Part shown: positions 11,982 to 21,959 of the stretch, in pieces
Position numbering within the stretch: the first letter of the stretch is position 1
Layout of the letters: every line of letters begins with the position of its first letter
Assembly: GCA_037447655.1 (NCBI GenBank)
Contig: JBBHKE010000210.1
Span: 22,960 to 86,959, forward strand
DNA from: Zygnema cylindricum
Lineage: Eukaryota; Streptophyta; Zygnematophyceae; Zygnematales; Zygnemataceae
Length of the DNA stretch: 64,000 nt
Direction: 5' to 3'
Notes under the pieces: model-generated
What the model saw: the letters and a program-made list of their open reading frames with translations, nothing else
Databases searched by the model: none
What the model was told of the DNA's origin: nothing
Program-made: the position numbers and the translations under genes

Positions 11982-13551
11982 CTATTCACTTAATCCCAGT
12001 GCGTCCCTACAATACTTCAGCTTAGGAGCAGGAATAGCTTTAGTGAGCATATTAGCAATCATTTTTGCATCTGGTAAATAACATAATTTAATCACTCTAG
12101 AGAACACTTTTTCTCTTACAAAGTGTAATTGTACATCCATGTGCTTGCTTTTGAAGTGATGACTCGGGTTAGAAGCAATGGCAATGGTAGTCTGGTTATC
12201 ACACCTGATCACCTGTGGACCAACTTGCATGTATCCTAGTTCTTGTAACATGGATTTTACCCAAAAGAGTTATTTGAGGGCCGAGCTTGCTGCTATATAT
12301 TCTGACTCCATTGTCGACTGTGCTGTCACCTTTTGAAGTTTGCTGCTCTAGCAGCAAGTACCATTCCCAACTTGTAGAACGAATCCCGTGGTGGATTTTC
12401 GGCTTGGCATATCGCCATAGCTTGCATCACTCCACATTTGCAGTTTTACTTCTCCTCCGCCTAGTGTGAGTTTGAGGTCTTTGGTTCCGGCCAAATATCT
12501 TAAGACTCTCCTTGCTGCATCAAAGTCAGATTTTCTCGGATTCTCTAGACTCCTGCTCAGTACCCCGACTGCTGCAGCAATGTCAGGACGGGTACAATTC
12601 ATGAAATATATTAAGCTTCCCACTATTTGTCTGTAAGGTATTTGTGTTATAGAATCGTCCTCCCCTGATTCTAAATACTCACTAACAATGAGACCTGGTT
12701 CTGTCTCTTCTCCCTCTAACTTTTGCCGAAACTCCATTGGAGTTAGACATCCTTTTGCCCCCTGCATTCCGTACTCATCTAACATGTTTCCAATAGCCTC
12801 CTTTTGAGTCAATTTTATTACTTTGTTATTTCTGTCCCTCTCTACCTGGATACCCAAAATATATTTTGCCTCACCGAGGTCTTTCATCTCGAACCGTGAG
12901 TTTAGAGCAGTTTTGATTTTATTGATTTCAGCCATTGATTTGCTAATTAATAATAAATCATCTACATACACCGCTATGTACACTATCCCATTTTCACCTT
13001 TCAGAATGTAGACAGAGTGATAAGAACTTATCCTGTGAAATCCTAGGCTAGTCAAGAATTCATCAAGCTTTAGATTCCACTGTCTAGGGGCCTGTTTTAG
13101 GCCGTACAGAGATTTTAGCAACTTGCATACTAAATGCTCTTTTCCTGGTTCTGCATACTTTTCAGGCTGCTGCATGTAAATGGTCTCTTCTAGTTCTCCA
13201 TGCAAAAAGGTTGTCTTTACATCCATCTGATGTTTTTCTATATCTTCTATAGCAGCTAGGGCAGCAAAATCCTAACTGTCGAAAATCTTACAACCGGAGA
13301 AAATGTTTCTTCAAAATCGATTCAATCTTTTGATTATACCCTTTTGCCACAAGTCCGGCCTTATAACGTTCAATGGTGTTATCGGGATTTAACTTCACCT
13401 TGAATACCCATTTGCTGCCGATTACTTTTCGATCCAGAGGAAGGTCCACAAGCTCCCATGTTTGAGCCTCCATGATGGACTTCATTTCGTCGTTTGCTGG
13501 CTCGATCCAGTGATTCCGTTTTGGTGATGAGAAGGCCTCCTGAATGGTCAA
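11982..13551 (-). pseudogene. Copia-1 reverse transcriptase and RNase H
   Basis: This is the RT/RNase H part of the polyprotein, which copies element RNA into DNA in virus-like particles. Three ORF pieces (13551-13288, 13226-12348, 12251-11982) carry WELVDLPLDRKVIGSKWVFK at the RT start, the active-site motif YVDD in IAVYVDDLLLIS, SLYGLKQAPRQWN, and RNase H motifs SDASYGD and HFKSKHMD. The first two pieces are in different frames; the last break lies in the middle of RNase H. The N-terminal catalytic block around KTTFLHGELEE is intact. Overall it is a pseudogene. Confidence 0.9.
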
Positions 13552-13848
13552 AGGCTCCCCTGAGGCTGCCGAGTAAACAAAGTGAGAACATGCTTGCTAG
13601 CGACTGCTGGATCTTCTTCCCATCGAAAATTCTGAGGTTGAGATTGTCGGATGCCGCGCATTGCGCTGATTGCGCTGGTTGCGATATGTGTGGATTGACT
13701 GCTGTTGGTCCGATTGGAACTGAACTTGTTGAGGATTTTGGAGAGAGTCTGACTCCGGAGTCACTACCGGAAAATATGGCATCTGTGGTACAATTTCCTG
13801 CAAACAATCTAAAATGACATATTCCTGTACCTTTTGCTGCTTTTGCTG

Positions 13849-14811
13849 CTACGTCATTTTAAATAAATCGACGGAGTCAAGCTCATCCTTTACAATAATA
13901 TTCCGTGCTACAACTATTTTCTGCCTCTCAAACACAAAGACTCGATAACCTTTTGAGTGATCGTCATATCCTAACAAAATACCCGGTAGTCCCTTCGGTT
14001 CCATTTTCCATCTATCTGTGGACGTATCCAATATAAAGCATTGACTACCAAAGACTTTGAAATGGCTAACATCTGGTTTGCTACCTGTCCAAATCTCGTA
14101 AGGAGTAGTGTCTACCGATCTGGATCCTATCCTATTTTTAATATAAACTGCACAATTTAGAGCCTCAGCCCTGAATTTTGGATCCACATTCTTATCTGCG
14201 AGCATCGACTTGGAGCTCTCTGTGAGAGTTCTATTTAGTCTTTCAGACACCCCATTTTGTTTCGGTGAATATGGAACAGTCAATAAATGACTAATACCTT
14301 CTTCGAGTAAAAAGGTTTCAAATTCTTTCGATGTTTATTCACCACTATTGTTCGATCTGAGATGCAAAATAGGTAAATTATGAAGTTTTTCAACCCATGC
14401 TTTATAGTGTTTGAAGTGACCAAACACTTCACTCTTTTCCTTCATGAAGTAAACCTTTGTAAACCTGAAAAAATCATCTGTGAAGGTGACCATGTATTTC
14501 ACCCCCCCGGCAGATGGAACCTTCGCAGGACCAAAAACATCCGAATGAATTTGTTGAAGAAGTTTCGTTGACCGATGCTCAGACTCCTTAGGAAATGGCA
14601 ATCGGTGGATTTTGCCTAAAGCGCAACCATCACAAGTTTTGACCGGCTTATCTGTGAGTGATACACCCTCTATTTTTCTAGCAAGAAACATTTTCTTCAA
14701 ACTATCATAGTTTACATGGCCTAATCTTTTATGCCACAACTCATCTGAGTGCAAGACACCGGAGTACAAAACATCATTCTCCTTTGTATTAGCCATATCC
14801 ATGCGATACAT
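13849..14811 (-). pseudogene. Copia-1 integrase
   Basis: The pre-integrase zinc-binding part (DELWHKRLGHVNYDSLKK, then C-x2-C in KTCDGCALGK) precedes the catalytic core (IHSDVFGPAKVPSAGG). The usual second catalytic motif RSDNGGEY here reads R-S-N-N-S-G-E followed by a TAA stop near 14334, so a catalytic Asp is lost and the frame is closed. Reading resumes in the same frame (PYSPKQNGVSERLNRTL). The C-terminal part contains YEIWTGSKPDVSHFKVFGSQ. It is inactive as it stands. Confidence 0.9.
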
Positions 14812-15964
14812 CTTGCTACTATCTTTAGTACCTGTAATCGCAACCTTGCCATTTTTGCTAACAACCTACCGACCATTTTTCAAATTAACCTCAAAGCCTT
14901 TACTCTCTACCAACGACGTAGAAAACAAATTTTTCTTAAAGTCAGGCACAAATAAGACATTGTGAAGAGTCCTTTCAATTGCCTTTCCTTCTACATCAAC
15001 TAGTAAGGACACATCACCCATAGCACGAGTTTGGACACTCATTCCACAAGCATAATAAATATTTTTCTCTGGCGTTGCTTTCAGATTTTTGAAGATGGCC
15101 TCGTTCCAACACATGTGGGCTGACGCTCCTGTATCCATAATCCATCCAGGGTCTTTCGCGCCCTCCATTGCTGTCGCCATAGCGAATAGGTCCGTGTCGT
15201 CCTCTTCAGAAAATGTCAGAGTCTCGTCCTGGAGTGATGAAGAAGCTGGTAACAGCGCATTTCCACGAGGTCTAGGCCTCGTGAAGCTTTTGTAAAACTG
15301 ACTTTGTTGCCATCCCGGCCTGTATAAACCTGTATCGTTAGCTTGTTTAAGATTAGGACAAAATTTGTATCCATGACCTCTCTCACTACAATAAAAACAT
15401 GCATTGTTTGATTGTCTATTTCCACCCTGATTAAATTGTCTGAACTGGGTAAACTGATTACGTTGCTGATTAAATTGATCTTTCTTCCCAAATTCTGAAT
15501 TAAAAGCCTCTACTTGCTCAACATTGAGAATATTAGATGTAGCTTCCTCCTCTAGTAAAATATTGATGGCTAACTGTAAAGTCCAGCTAGCTTTATCTTT
15601 CTGTTTGAGCATGTCAGATGGTCCTTTCATACTACGAGGGAGACCCCTCATGAGCAATGCTGCCTGTTGAAACCGAGGAAACACCCCAACGGCACAAGCA
15701 TGTGCATCTACAAGGATACGAAATTTGTTAGAATATTCAGCCATTGTACCGCCAGTGTACTTATAGTCCCAAATTTTTCCAGCCAATAGATGCTCTTCCT
15801 GAACATTAGCCTTTTTATAATCACTTTTAAGGGATTTCCAGATATCAATAGCTTTTTTCATTTTTATCCGAGACATAGCTAAGTCCTCAGATATACAAAA
15901 TTTCAAAATTGAACGAGCCTGCGTATTTTTCTTAGACCATGACGGATCTGATTCATCCAGCGAA

Positions 15965-16076
15965 CCATCCAATATATCCAAAAGATTGACATTCTCAAAA
16001 TGTGTCTCCACCATATCGGCCCATCCAATATATCCAAAAGATTGACATTCTCAAAATGTGTCTCCACCATATCCGC
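15965..16076. repeat. 56 bp tandem duplication in Copia-1 gag
   Basis: 15965-16020 and 16021-16076 are identical apart from one base (TCGGC/TCCGC). As 56 is not a multiple of three, the duplication breaks the Gag frame. Confidence 0.95.
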
Positions 16077-16123
16077 CCAGTAAACATACTTATCCCCGGA
16101 AAAGATAGGAATTCTTGATGACA

Positions 16124-16134
16124 GGGCCATAACC
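16124..16134 (-). other. Copia-1 primer-binding site, half-tRNA type
   Basis: The minus strand reads ACAACA then GGTTATGGCCC right after the LTR. The full motif GGTTATGGGCCC is complementary to the anticodon stem-loop of initiator tRNA-Met, as in Drosophila copia; here one G is missing. The ATG in it is in the Gag frame. Confidence 0.75.
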
Positions 16135-16842
16135 TGTTGTTCTACAACCACCGGTGCAGGTGGAGGAGCAGCAGTAGTAGTAGAAGTAGACATGATACAC
16201 TCTCACAAGCTATCAAGAATCCTACCAAACTGCTGTTCTTAAGTGCTCACCAATTCTTATACAAGCATCCAAACCTCACAAAACTCTATCTGAATATAGA
16301 GTAGCATAAACACTGACAACTCCCAAAGTTTCAGCACAATTGACCTAGCAACACTCAAGATATAACACTCAGAAGTTTCCCAAAAACTGTTTGCAGTGTT
16401 ACTACTTGGAAGTCTAGATACATAATATGTTTTGAGTCCTAAGTCTTATACTTGTGTTGAACTGGCAATGCCAGTGTACTTGGGCGGTACGTCAAACCAC
16501 CAAGCTACCATTAATCTGCCAAGCTACCGCTAAGCTATCACTAAGCTACCACAGAGCTATCACTAAGCTACCACTAAGTTACCCACTAAGTTACCACTGA
16601 GTTACCCACTAAGTTTACTAGAATCGTATCTATCGCAGTTGCTCTATCTGTACAGAATCAGATTAAGAATATCGGACGCTGCGTTGTCCGTACGGACCTT
16701 ATTAAATATAATCGTGGTTGCGTTGTCATGTCTATGTTGCAGCTTCGCTGCTGCGCTGCTCTGCTGCTGCGCTGCTCTGCTGTATAGCAGCTGCGCTGCT
16801 CTGTCTGTATAGTTGCTGCGCTGCTCTGAAAGCTTTCCAAAA
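16135..16842 (-). repeat. 5' LTR of Copia-1
   Basis: A direct repeat of the 3' LTR at 11102-11821. It carries the Gag start ATG 59 nt before its end (16193 to 16135, 19 codons plus two bases). The first nine bases of the LTR are missing or altered at the junction near 16842. Confidence 0.85.
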
Positions 16843-17003
16843 CCTTTAACCGACCTTTTTTTTTTTCTCGTGAATCAACCGACCGCAACGGCCCAACCCT
16901 CAAAATTTGGCACGTTCTGGATGCGGCGCGGGCGGTCAGTTAACGGTCGGTCACGGTTTCGGTTGACCGTGTGCGACCTCTGTACCAGATCTCAGAAATT
17001 ATA

Positions 17004-17214
17004 ACGTGTATCGCTACTAGGGTTTATGTTTTTTTTGACACTTAAAACGTTTCTCTCCGTACACACTTGTCGGATTATGGATCTGACGGTTTCGATTGGA
17101 AGGTAAGATTCTCACCTGCCGATTGTCGGTCTCCGTCTGAAAATCGGACAAGTGTGTACGGAGGAAAGAGGTTTTATGAGGCGAAAAAGATAACGCTAAT
17201 AGCGATGCACGGTG
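17004..17214. mobile_element. MITE, CACCGTG-TIR family, upstream of the Clot gene
   Basis: The ends are related to CACCGTGAATCGCTATTAGCGTTA, flanked by TA on each side. The right end is close to consensus (AGCGATGCACGGTG then TA). The interior holds a second inverted pair (TCCGTACACACTTGTC... and GACAAGTGTGTACGGA). It lies about 240 bp before the first Clot ATG and carries no ORF. TA flanks suggest the Tc1/mariner superfamily. Confidence 0.7.
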
Positions 17215-17456
17215 TAGTTACAACGTCCGCGATGTCCTTCACTGTAACGTGATTTCGCAGGAAATCATGAGCGTATTATATATTTTTTTCTCGCACTAAT
17301 TGAACGTACTAAATTTCGGCTCCAACGGGAATTTGCATCGCGGTCATCTGTTCCCGCAGTTCCCTAACCGCTCGACTAGAACTGTACGGGAAATGACTCG
17401 AAACACAGGAAACCCTTGCAAGTTTTCTCCTTAGTTATCACTCTCTCTTCTCCTCC

Positions 17457-20400
17457 ATGACTAGTATCTCATTCTCTTCCAACACTTTCCTCTCTCGCCA
17501 CTGTCGCACTTTTGTTTTCCTCCTCTTTCTCTTTTCTTTTCTTTTTTTCTGGTTCTTTTCTCCTCCATCTGGAAACCCTAATTCTGAGAATCCTCTGTCG
17601 ACTGAATCTGGCATCGAGGCGAAGCCGCAGGAGAGAATGAGTCTTAAAGTGATCGAAGTCTATCATTCGAATAAAGAACTTCTGGAAGTTTTGGAAAATA
17701 TAAACAAGGAAGGAGAAAGAAAATCCCGGACTTTTCTCCTTTTTCTGGGAGATGATTTGGAAAATGGGCGGAGCTGGTGTCCAGGTAAGATTTCTTTGAA
17801 CTTTATTTATTTGGTTTTCAATTAAGGATGTATCATTAAAATGATTGAATTTTGATATCTTTTCCTTATATCAATTTATTCACAGTATACCTTGTACTGC
17901 TATTAGCGCTGAATGTTTTTTGGGCCATGGAACTCACTTGTCACGCTGTGCTCACTTGTCACGTTGTTGATCCGACGGTTTCTATGGAAAGGCAATTGTC
18001 TCAACTTCTAGTTGGCAGTCTCCAAATGAAAATCGGACACGTACAGACGGAGAAAAGTTGATCTCAGTGGCAAAAAAAATGTTGACGCTATTATCATATC
18101 ACATCGTACTGTACTGTTCCGTACTGTATCGTATCGTATCGTATCGTATCGTATCGTATCGTATCGTATCGTATTGATTGTATTTTATTGTAATAACATT
18201 CTCGAGGAATTTAGGCGTTGTGGGTAGACAAGGAATGTTTGCGTTAATCGAATTGGTCTGGATTTCTCTAATAATTTGGGATAATAGAGCTTGATGCAAA
18301 TAATATTGTCTGTTTAGTTATGCAATTATTTCTTAAAAATCCATTATCAGTGTGTATTTATTATTGTACTGACATGGAAGCCACCAATGCTAAGCAGCAC
18401 TACACCGTGAATCGCTTATAGTGTTAATGTTTTTTTAGCCGCTTAAAACATCTTTTCTCTGTGCACACTTAACCGATTGAAAATCCGACGGTTTTTATTG
18501 AAAGACAAGGTTCTCACCTTCCGATTGGTGGTCTCCAATAAATCGGACACGTGTATGAAGAAAGGATATTTTTAAGTGGCCAAAAAAATGTTAACACAAA
18601 AAGCGATACAAGGTGTAGTTTTAGTATACATGTCTCAGATGAGTCATTAATTCATGTATTCTCAAAAAACCTAGAAATTTATAAACTCAAGCATTTTGGG
18701 AAGAAGAAATGATCAAGGAGATAATTGGGAATCCACATTTATGTCTGTAATTAGTATGATTTTTTCTTTTTGGATATCTGGGGGTCAGCAAATTTAGTGG
18801 TATAGAGCATATCCACACTATTGATGGATAATTATGTCGAGTCAAGAAGGATGAGTTTTGAAAATTTGGATAGACAATGTTGCTCAGAACCTATAAGCCT
18901 ATGGTTTGAGGGGATGACTAAATCTTGAATTAGAGATTGTTTATCCACCTTTTTATCCTCCCATTTACGGAAGACAGCTGTTAGGTTACGTTCTCCAAGT
19001 GGTGGAGCGAATTTTTTTATTTTATGTTTTGCAAAAATTGTCTCTTTTTTTCACAAAAATATGAATTCATGGCAAGAACCGTGTCACGAAAACGAATCAC
19101 ATGGTATTCTGATGATGCTTATGTGGGGAAAGGTTTTTGAGATAACAAAATAACTTTCGGTAGAAATGTATGGGCGATGGATACACATTTACATTCCCAA
19201 CTTATATTGAAATGTTTTTGATCAACAAGTTGGTTAAATTGATTTTTCTTCTGGAACTAATGCGTTCGTTTAGATTTTTCACGGAGCTGCCCTCTGTAAT
19301 TAGTTTTGACAACATCGATTTTAGGTGCCGGTTTCTTTTCTCTTTTTACCTAAGATTTGCACCAATATGCGACAATGAGCTACGTCGCTATAAGGCATGG
19401 AAGGGAGAGGGAGAGGAGAGGGAGAGGGGGAGGGGGAGGTACAGTAGAAAGGGGAAGTAGAGGGAGAGAGGGCGAGGCAGAGGGAGGGGGAGGAGGAGAG
19501 GGAAGACATGGTCGGGGAGGGGGCGAGTGGGATAAGGGGGAGGGAGAGGGGCCCTTTTTTCCCGGACTAGAGCAAACAATCCACAATCAGGGTGTATGTT
19601 CGTTGACTTACTTTTAACTATGTGGTCAAATCATGCTGACACATAGTCAAACCCCAGTCATCAGTAAAACTGAAATACCAACGAGGTTTGCTCACGTAGG
19701 TTTTGTACAGTTTTTGCACAAAGTCGTTTCGTGGCCAATGAAGGTATAAGTTATGAAATAGCTTTTTCTTACAGCTTATCTACAAAATACTGTCCTGTGT
19801 TACATTTACACTGCCCATCGCTATTAGAGTGAAGGAATTATTAATGTATAGAGAAATGAATGTACATTACTTATTTAATGTAGGAGGAGACGTGGCGAAT
19901 TGTAATCCACCCCCTTAGTTAGCGTTATTAACAGTATTTTCTGTTTTTTGATAAAAAATGCCACGTCTGAATGAGTGTTATTAACTTTGATAGTGAAGGG
20001 CGGTGTAGCGTTCTCTTTTTTTTTTTTGTTCTGTAAAAATAAAACGCGGAAGTCTGTAGAAACTTGAGTTGGTATACGCGAATCTGACTTAGAACTTTTA
20101 ATCCGGCGTTCTTATTAGGCAAAAATGTTTTTTTAAAAAGCCACACTACTTGCTGTTGTTTTGGAAACCTCTAGTACTCTCTATATCTAGTGTGTGAGAA
20201 AGAGATTAAGAACTTAGTCACTTTTGTGTACAGACTGAATTATAGTAGACAGGTGTTAGTGTGGTGTGTAACTCCGAAGGGAGTACACAGGCTTGGTACA
20301 CTCCAAGGACACGTGTCAGTCTGTGAGACGGCGGACAAAGTCAGCCGTCATTTTGGAAGTGAAATATTGACTGCGCAGTCATTTCAGGTACTTATCATTT

Positions 20401-21421
20401 TGGCGGCAGTCAGATTTAAGTTTGATGTAAATATTTCCGTCTGTTAGGGTTTAGGGTTCTAGTTGACTCACTTATATATATAGGACTTAGATTACTCTTG
20501 TAGGCAGGAATTCCTTGTATGCAAAAACTGTGAAGCAGTTTTTGGGGTTTATCAATTATAAAGATCATTGTGATCTTTTGGCAGAACTGTTTGAAATTCT
20601 GCATGTGGGTTCTTTATGTTATTGTCTTTACTTTGGCAAATTTGCAGACCTAGGGTGTGTCTGGTTTGATTGAGACTTCATTGTGAAGTCAGTAGTCTGC
20701 GGGTTTATCGTGAGAGTTTCCTTCGGGTTATAGTGAGAGTTTCCTTCTGTGTGCCTGTGTTATTATTATGGCAACTGCTGGTGATTCTTCTACTTCTTCT
20801 GTGACACCAGCTGCCTCATTACAACACTTGCGTTAGTCTTGAAGATGATATGAGATTATTACTAGATCCACGCTTTTGTATATTGTTGAATTCCTTATTT
20901 GTTCTAATTTGTGTACTTTTTCCATGAGTATGATTGTGTAAGTTATTCAAATATAAGAAAAAGCTTGAATAAAAGTAATTTGGTTTACTTTAATAGTGAC
21001 TTAGTACTGTCCAAAGATTTCATCCCTCGTATCCACAAAGTTCACCTTTTTCAGCCTCGACCTTTCACACCTGTTTTCTTCACTCCTGGGAAAATTGACA
21101 AAAAGGACAAAAAGCTAATGGAGGATCTCTTTGGTTGTTTTGTCTTTTTTCTCGTGTTTTTACGCAGATTGTGCGAGAGCCGATCCAATAATTATGAAAC
21201 ATTTTCGATCTTTAGAGACTCCAACAACTTTGGTGCGTGTTTTCGTCGGTGACCGTCCAACTTGGAGAAACCCGGGAAACGCATTTAGAGCTCCTCCTTT
21301 TGGAGTTTTCTGTGTTCCCACTTTGGGAAAATGGGAAGGGGGGCGATTGGCTCCAGGGGCATTGGGAGATAGTGAGGCTGATCAGGAAGACTTGCTTCAG
21401 ACTCTCACAAAAACGTCGTAG
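17457..21421 (+). CDS. Clot/TXNDC17-type thioredoxin-like protein, two exons
   Basis: Exon 1 ends at 17784 (CCAG/GTAAGA) and exon 2 runs 21168-21421 after the acceptor TTTTTACGCAG. The join rebuilds the active site SWCP-DC. It gives WCPDCARADPIIMKHF, then LVRVFVGDRPTWRNP and the cis-Pro-type segment GVFCVPTLGKW. This is the Clot (DUF953) family of small thioredoxin-like disulfide reductases, which act in the cytosol. Using the internal ATG at 17637 (MSLKVIEVYHS) the protein has 133 residues, near the usual family size of about 120. The upstream in-frame ATG at 17457 would add 60 residues with a strong hydrophobic run (FVFLLFLFSFLFFWFF), which might be a membrane anchor or just 5' leader. The intron of 3383 bp is full of repeats. 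Both exons are undamaged, so the gene is probably active. Confidence 0.88.
17888..18106. mobile_element. MITE, CACCGTG-TIR family, in the Clot intron
   Basis: Ends TACCTTGTACTGCTATTAGC and, reverse-complemented, CGATGTGATATGATAATAGC, flanked by TA (17886-17887, 18107-18108). The interior matches the element at 18403-18615 (TCCGACGGTTT, TTGGCAGTCTCC, ATCGGACACGT). A splice-acceptor-like CACAG/TATACC at its left edge is not used, since the reading after it is not Clot. Confidence 0.65.
18121..18174. repeat. (GTATC)n microsatellite
   Basis: About ten tandem GTATC units, lying in the Clot intron between two MITEs. Confidence 0.95.
18403..18615. mobile_element. MITE, CACCGTG-TIR family, in the Clot intron
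   Basis: 213 bp flanked by TA (18401-18402 and 18616-18617). The left terminal repeat (CACCGTGAATCGCTTATAGT and on through TTTTTTTAGCCGCTTAAAA) mirrors the right over about 47 bp with several mismatches. It has no ORF and is the clearest member of the family in the window. Confidence 0.8.
19396..19555. repeat. GGGAGAGG purine tract in the Clot intron
   Basis: A purine-rich tract of GGGAGA/GGGAGG units. It is the source of several overlapping artefact ORFs. Confidence 0.9.
20154..20826 (+). mobile_element. Solo Copia LTR in the Clot intron
   Basis: 673 bp starting TGTTGTTTTGGAAACC and ending TTACAACA, flanked by perfect 5 bp duplications CTTGC (20149-20153 and 20827-20831). The start resembles the Copia-1 LTR (TGTTGTATTTTGGAAAGC). 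An ATG at 20768 lies 59 nt before the LTR end, exactly as in Copia-1, and opens MATAGDSSTSSVTPAASLQ in the phase that would continue Q-V-M through a primer site. It is on the same strand as the host gene. Confidence 0.85.
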
Positions 21422-21462
21422 AAAGCCAAAAAACTTATATAGAACATATAAAACATTTGCAA

Positions 21463-21468
21463 AATAAA
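21463..21468 (+). terminator. Possible polyadenylation signal of the Clot gene
   Basis: AATAAA 42 bp after the Clot stop codon, in AT-rich DNA. Position and sequence are suitable, but the motif is common in such DNA. Confidence 0.4.
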
Positions 21469-21959
21469 ACATAAAAATAAGTATAAGATGGAAATAAGTA
21501 TAATATTGAAATAAAAATCAAATCTTTGTAAAGACGTAGTGGGAGGAGTGTCGTTTTTGGAGATACCTGAACAAGACATGTCGATCGATTAAACTTTGTT
21601 ATAATCTATCCATTTCATCATTTTGAAGCTACAATAGTTCGGGTGTAAAGCCTGTGTAGAATACGATAAGTATCGTGCTCTTGCAATTTAATTTGTTTAT
21701 TGTGATTGCTACTGTTTTTTTTTTCAATTTCTGTATCCCACCTTGAGTACAAACTCTTTCGTGGCAAGATTTGAAGGTCCTCCTTTCAAAACTGAAGTGA
21801 TAATTGTTCTTGTACAATTTGCTTTCCATTTTGTTGACCTTGTTTTGACAGTAGGTGTGCCTATATTTGTACCGTAATTACAGTAGCGAGATTCTACCCA
21901 CTTGCTGAAGATACATTGTAGAATTTGCACTGTGTTCTTTAGTAATTGTATGTACAGTT

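Larger units (their letters stand above)
14866..16193 (-). pseudogene. Copia-1 Gag and protease
   Basis: Gag forms the particle shell and the protease matures the polyprotein. The reading frame appears to begin inside the LTR at ATG 16193 (MSTSTTTAAPPPAP), passes the primer site (Q-V-M-A) and runs into IPIFSGDKYVYWADMVETHF. A 56 bp tandem duplication at 15965-16076 then shifts the frame. The 382-residue remainder (from 16014) carries a UBN2-like Gag body, a CCHC zinc knuckle (CFYCSERGHGYKFC, residues 206-219) and the protease motif WIMDTGASAHMC (Asp at 294). Removing the duplication in thought restores a single frame; no other break is seen in this part. Confidence 0.88.
11102..16842 (-). mobile_element. 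Copia-1, LTR retrotransposon (Ty1/Copia), degenerate
   Basis: Minus-strand order is 5' LTR (16842-16135), half-tRNA-type primer site (16134-16124), gag-protease, integrase, reverse transcriptase-RNase H, polypurine tract TTTAGGGGAG (about 11831-11822) and 3' LTR (11821-11102). Gene order and motifs are those of Ty1/Copia. The element is inactive: a 56 bp duplication shifts gag, the integrase is mutated, and several frame breaks lie in RT. Both outer LTR ends lack about 9 terminal bases, so no target duplication is visible. It is inserted in a hAT-like element. Confidence 0.9.
10576..16982. mobile_element. Non-autonomous hAT-like element, split by Copia-1
   Basis: The left end is CAGAGGTCGCAAAAG (from 10576). 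The right end is TGCGACCTCTG (to 16982), so the terminal inverted repeat is CAGAGGTCGCA. The flanks are CACCAGAT (10568-10575) and TACCAGAT (16983-16990), a 7/8 match consistent with the 8 bp duplication of hAT transposons. Copia-1 occupies 11102-16842; the remaining 666 bp are rich in AACCGACCG motifs and hold no transposase. The two halves are joined by inference from terminal repeats and flanks. Confidence 0.62.

Noticed and set aside
17881-18061. A second Clot exon starting at CACAG/TATACC
   Set aside because: The reading after it (YLVLLLALNVFW) does not continue the WCPDC motif and the sequence is the end of a MITE. The exon at 21168 restores the motif.
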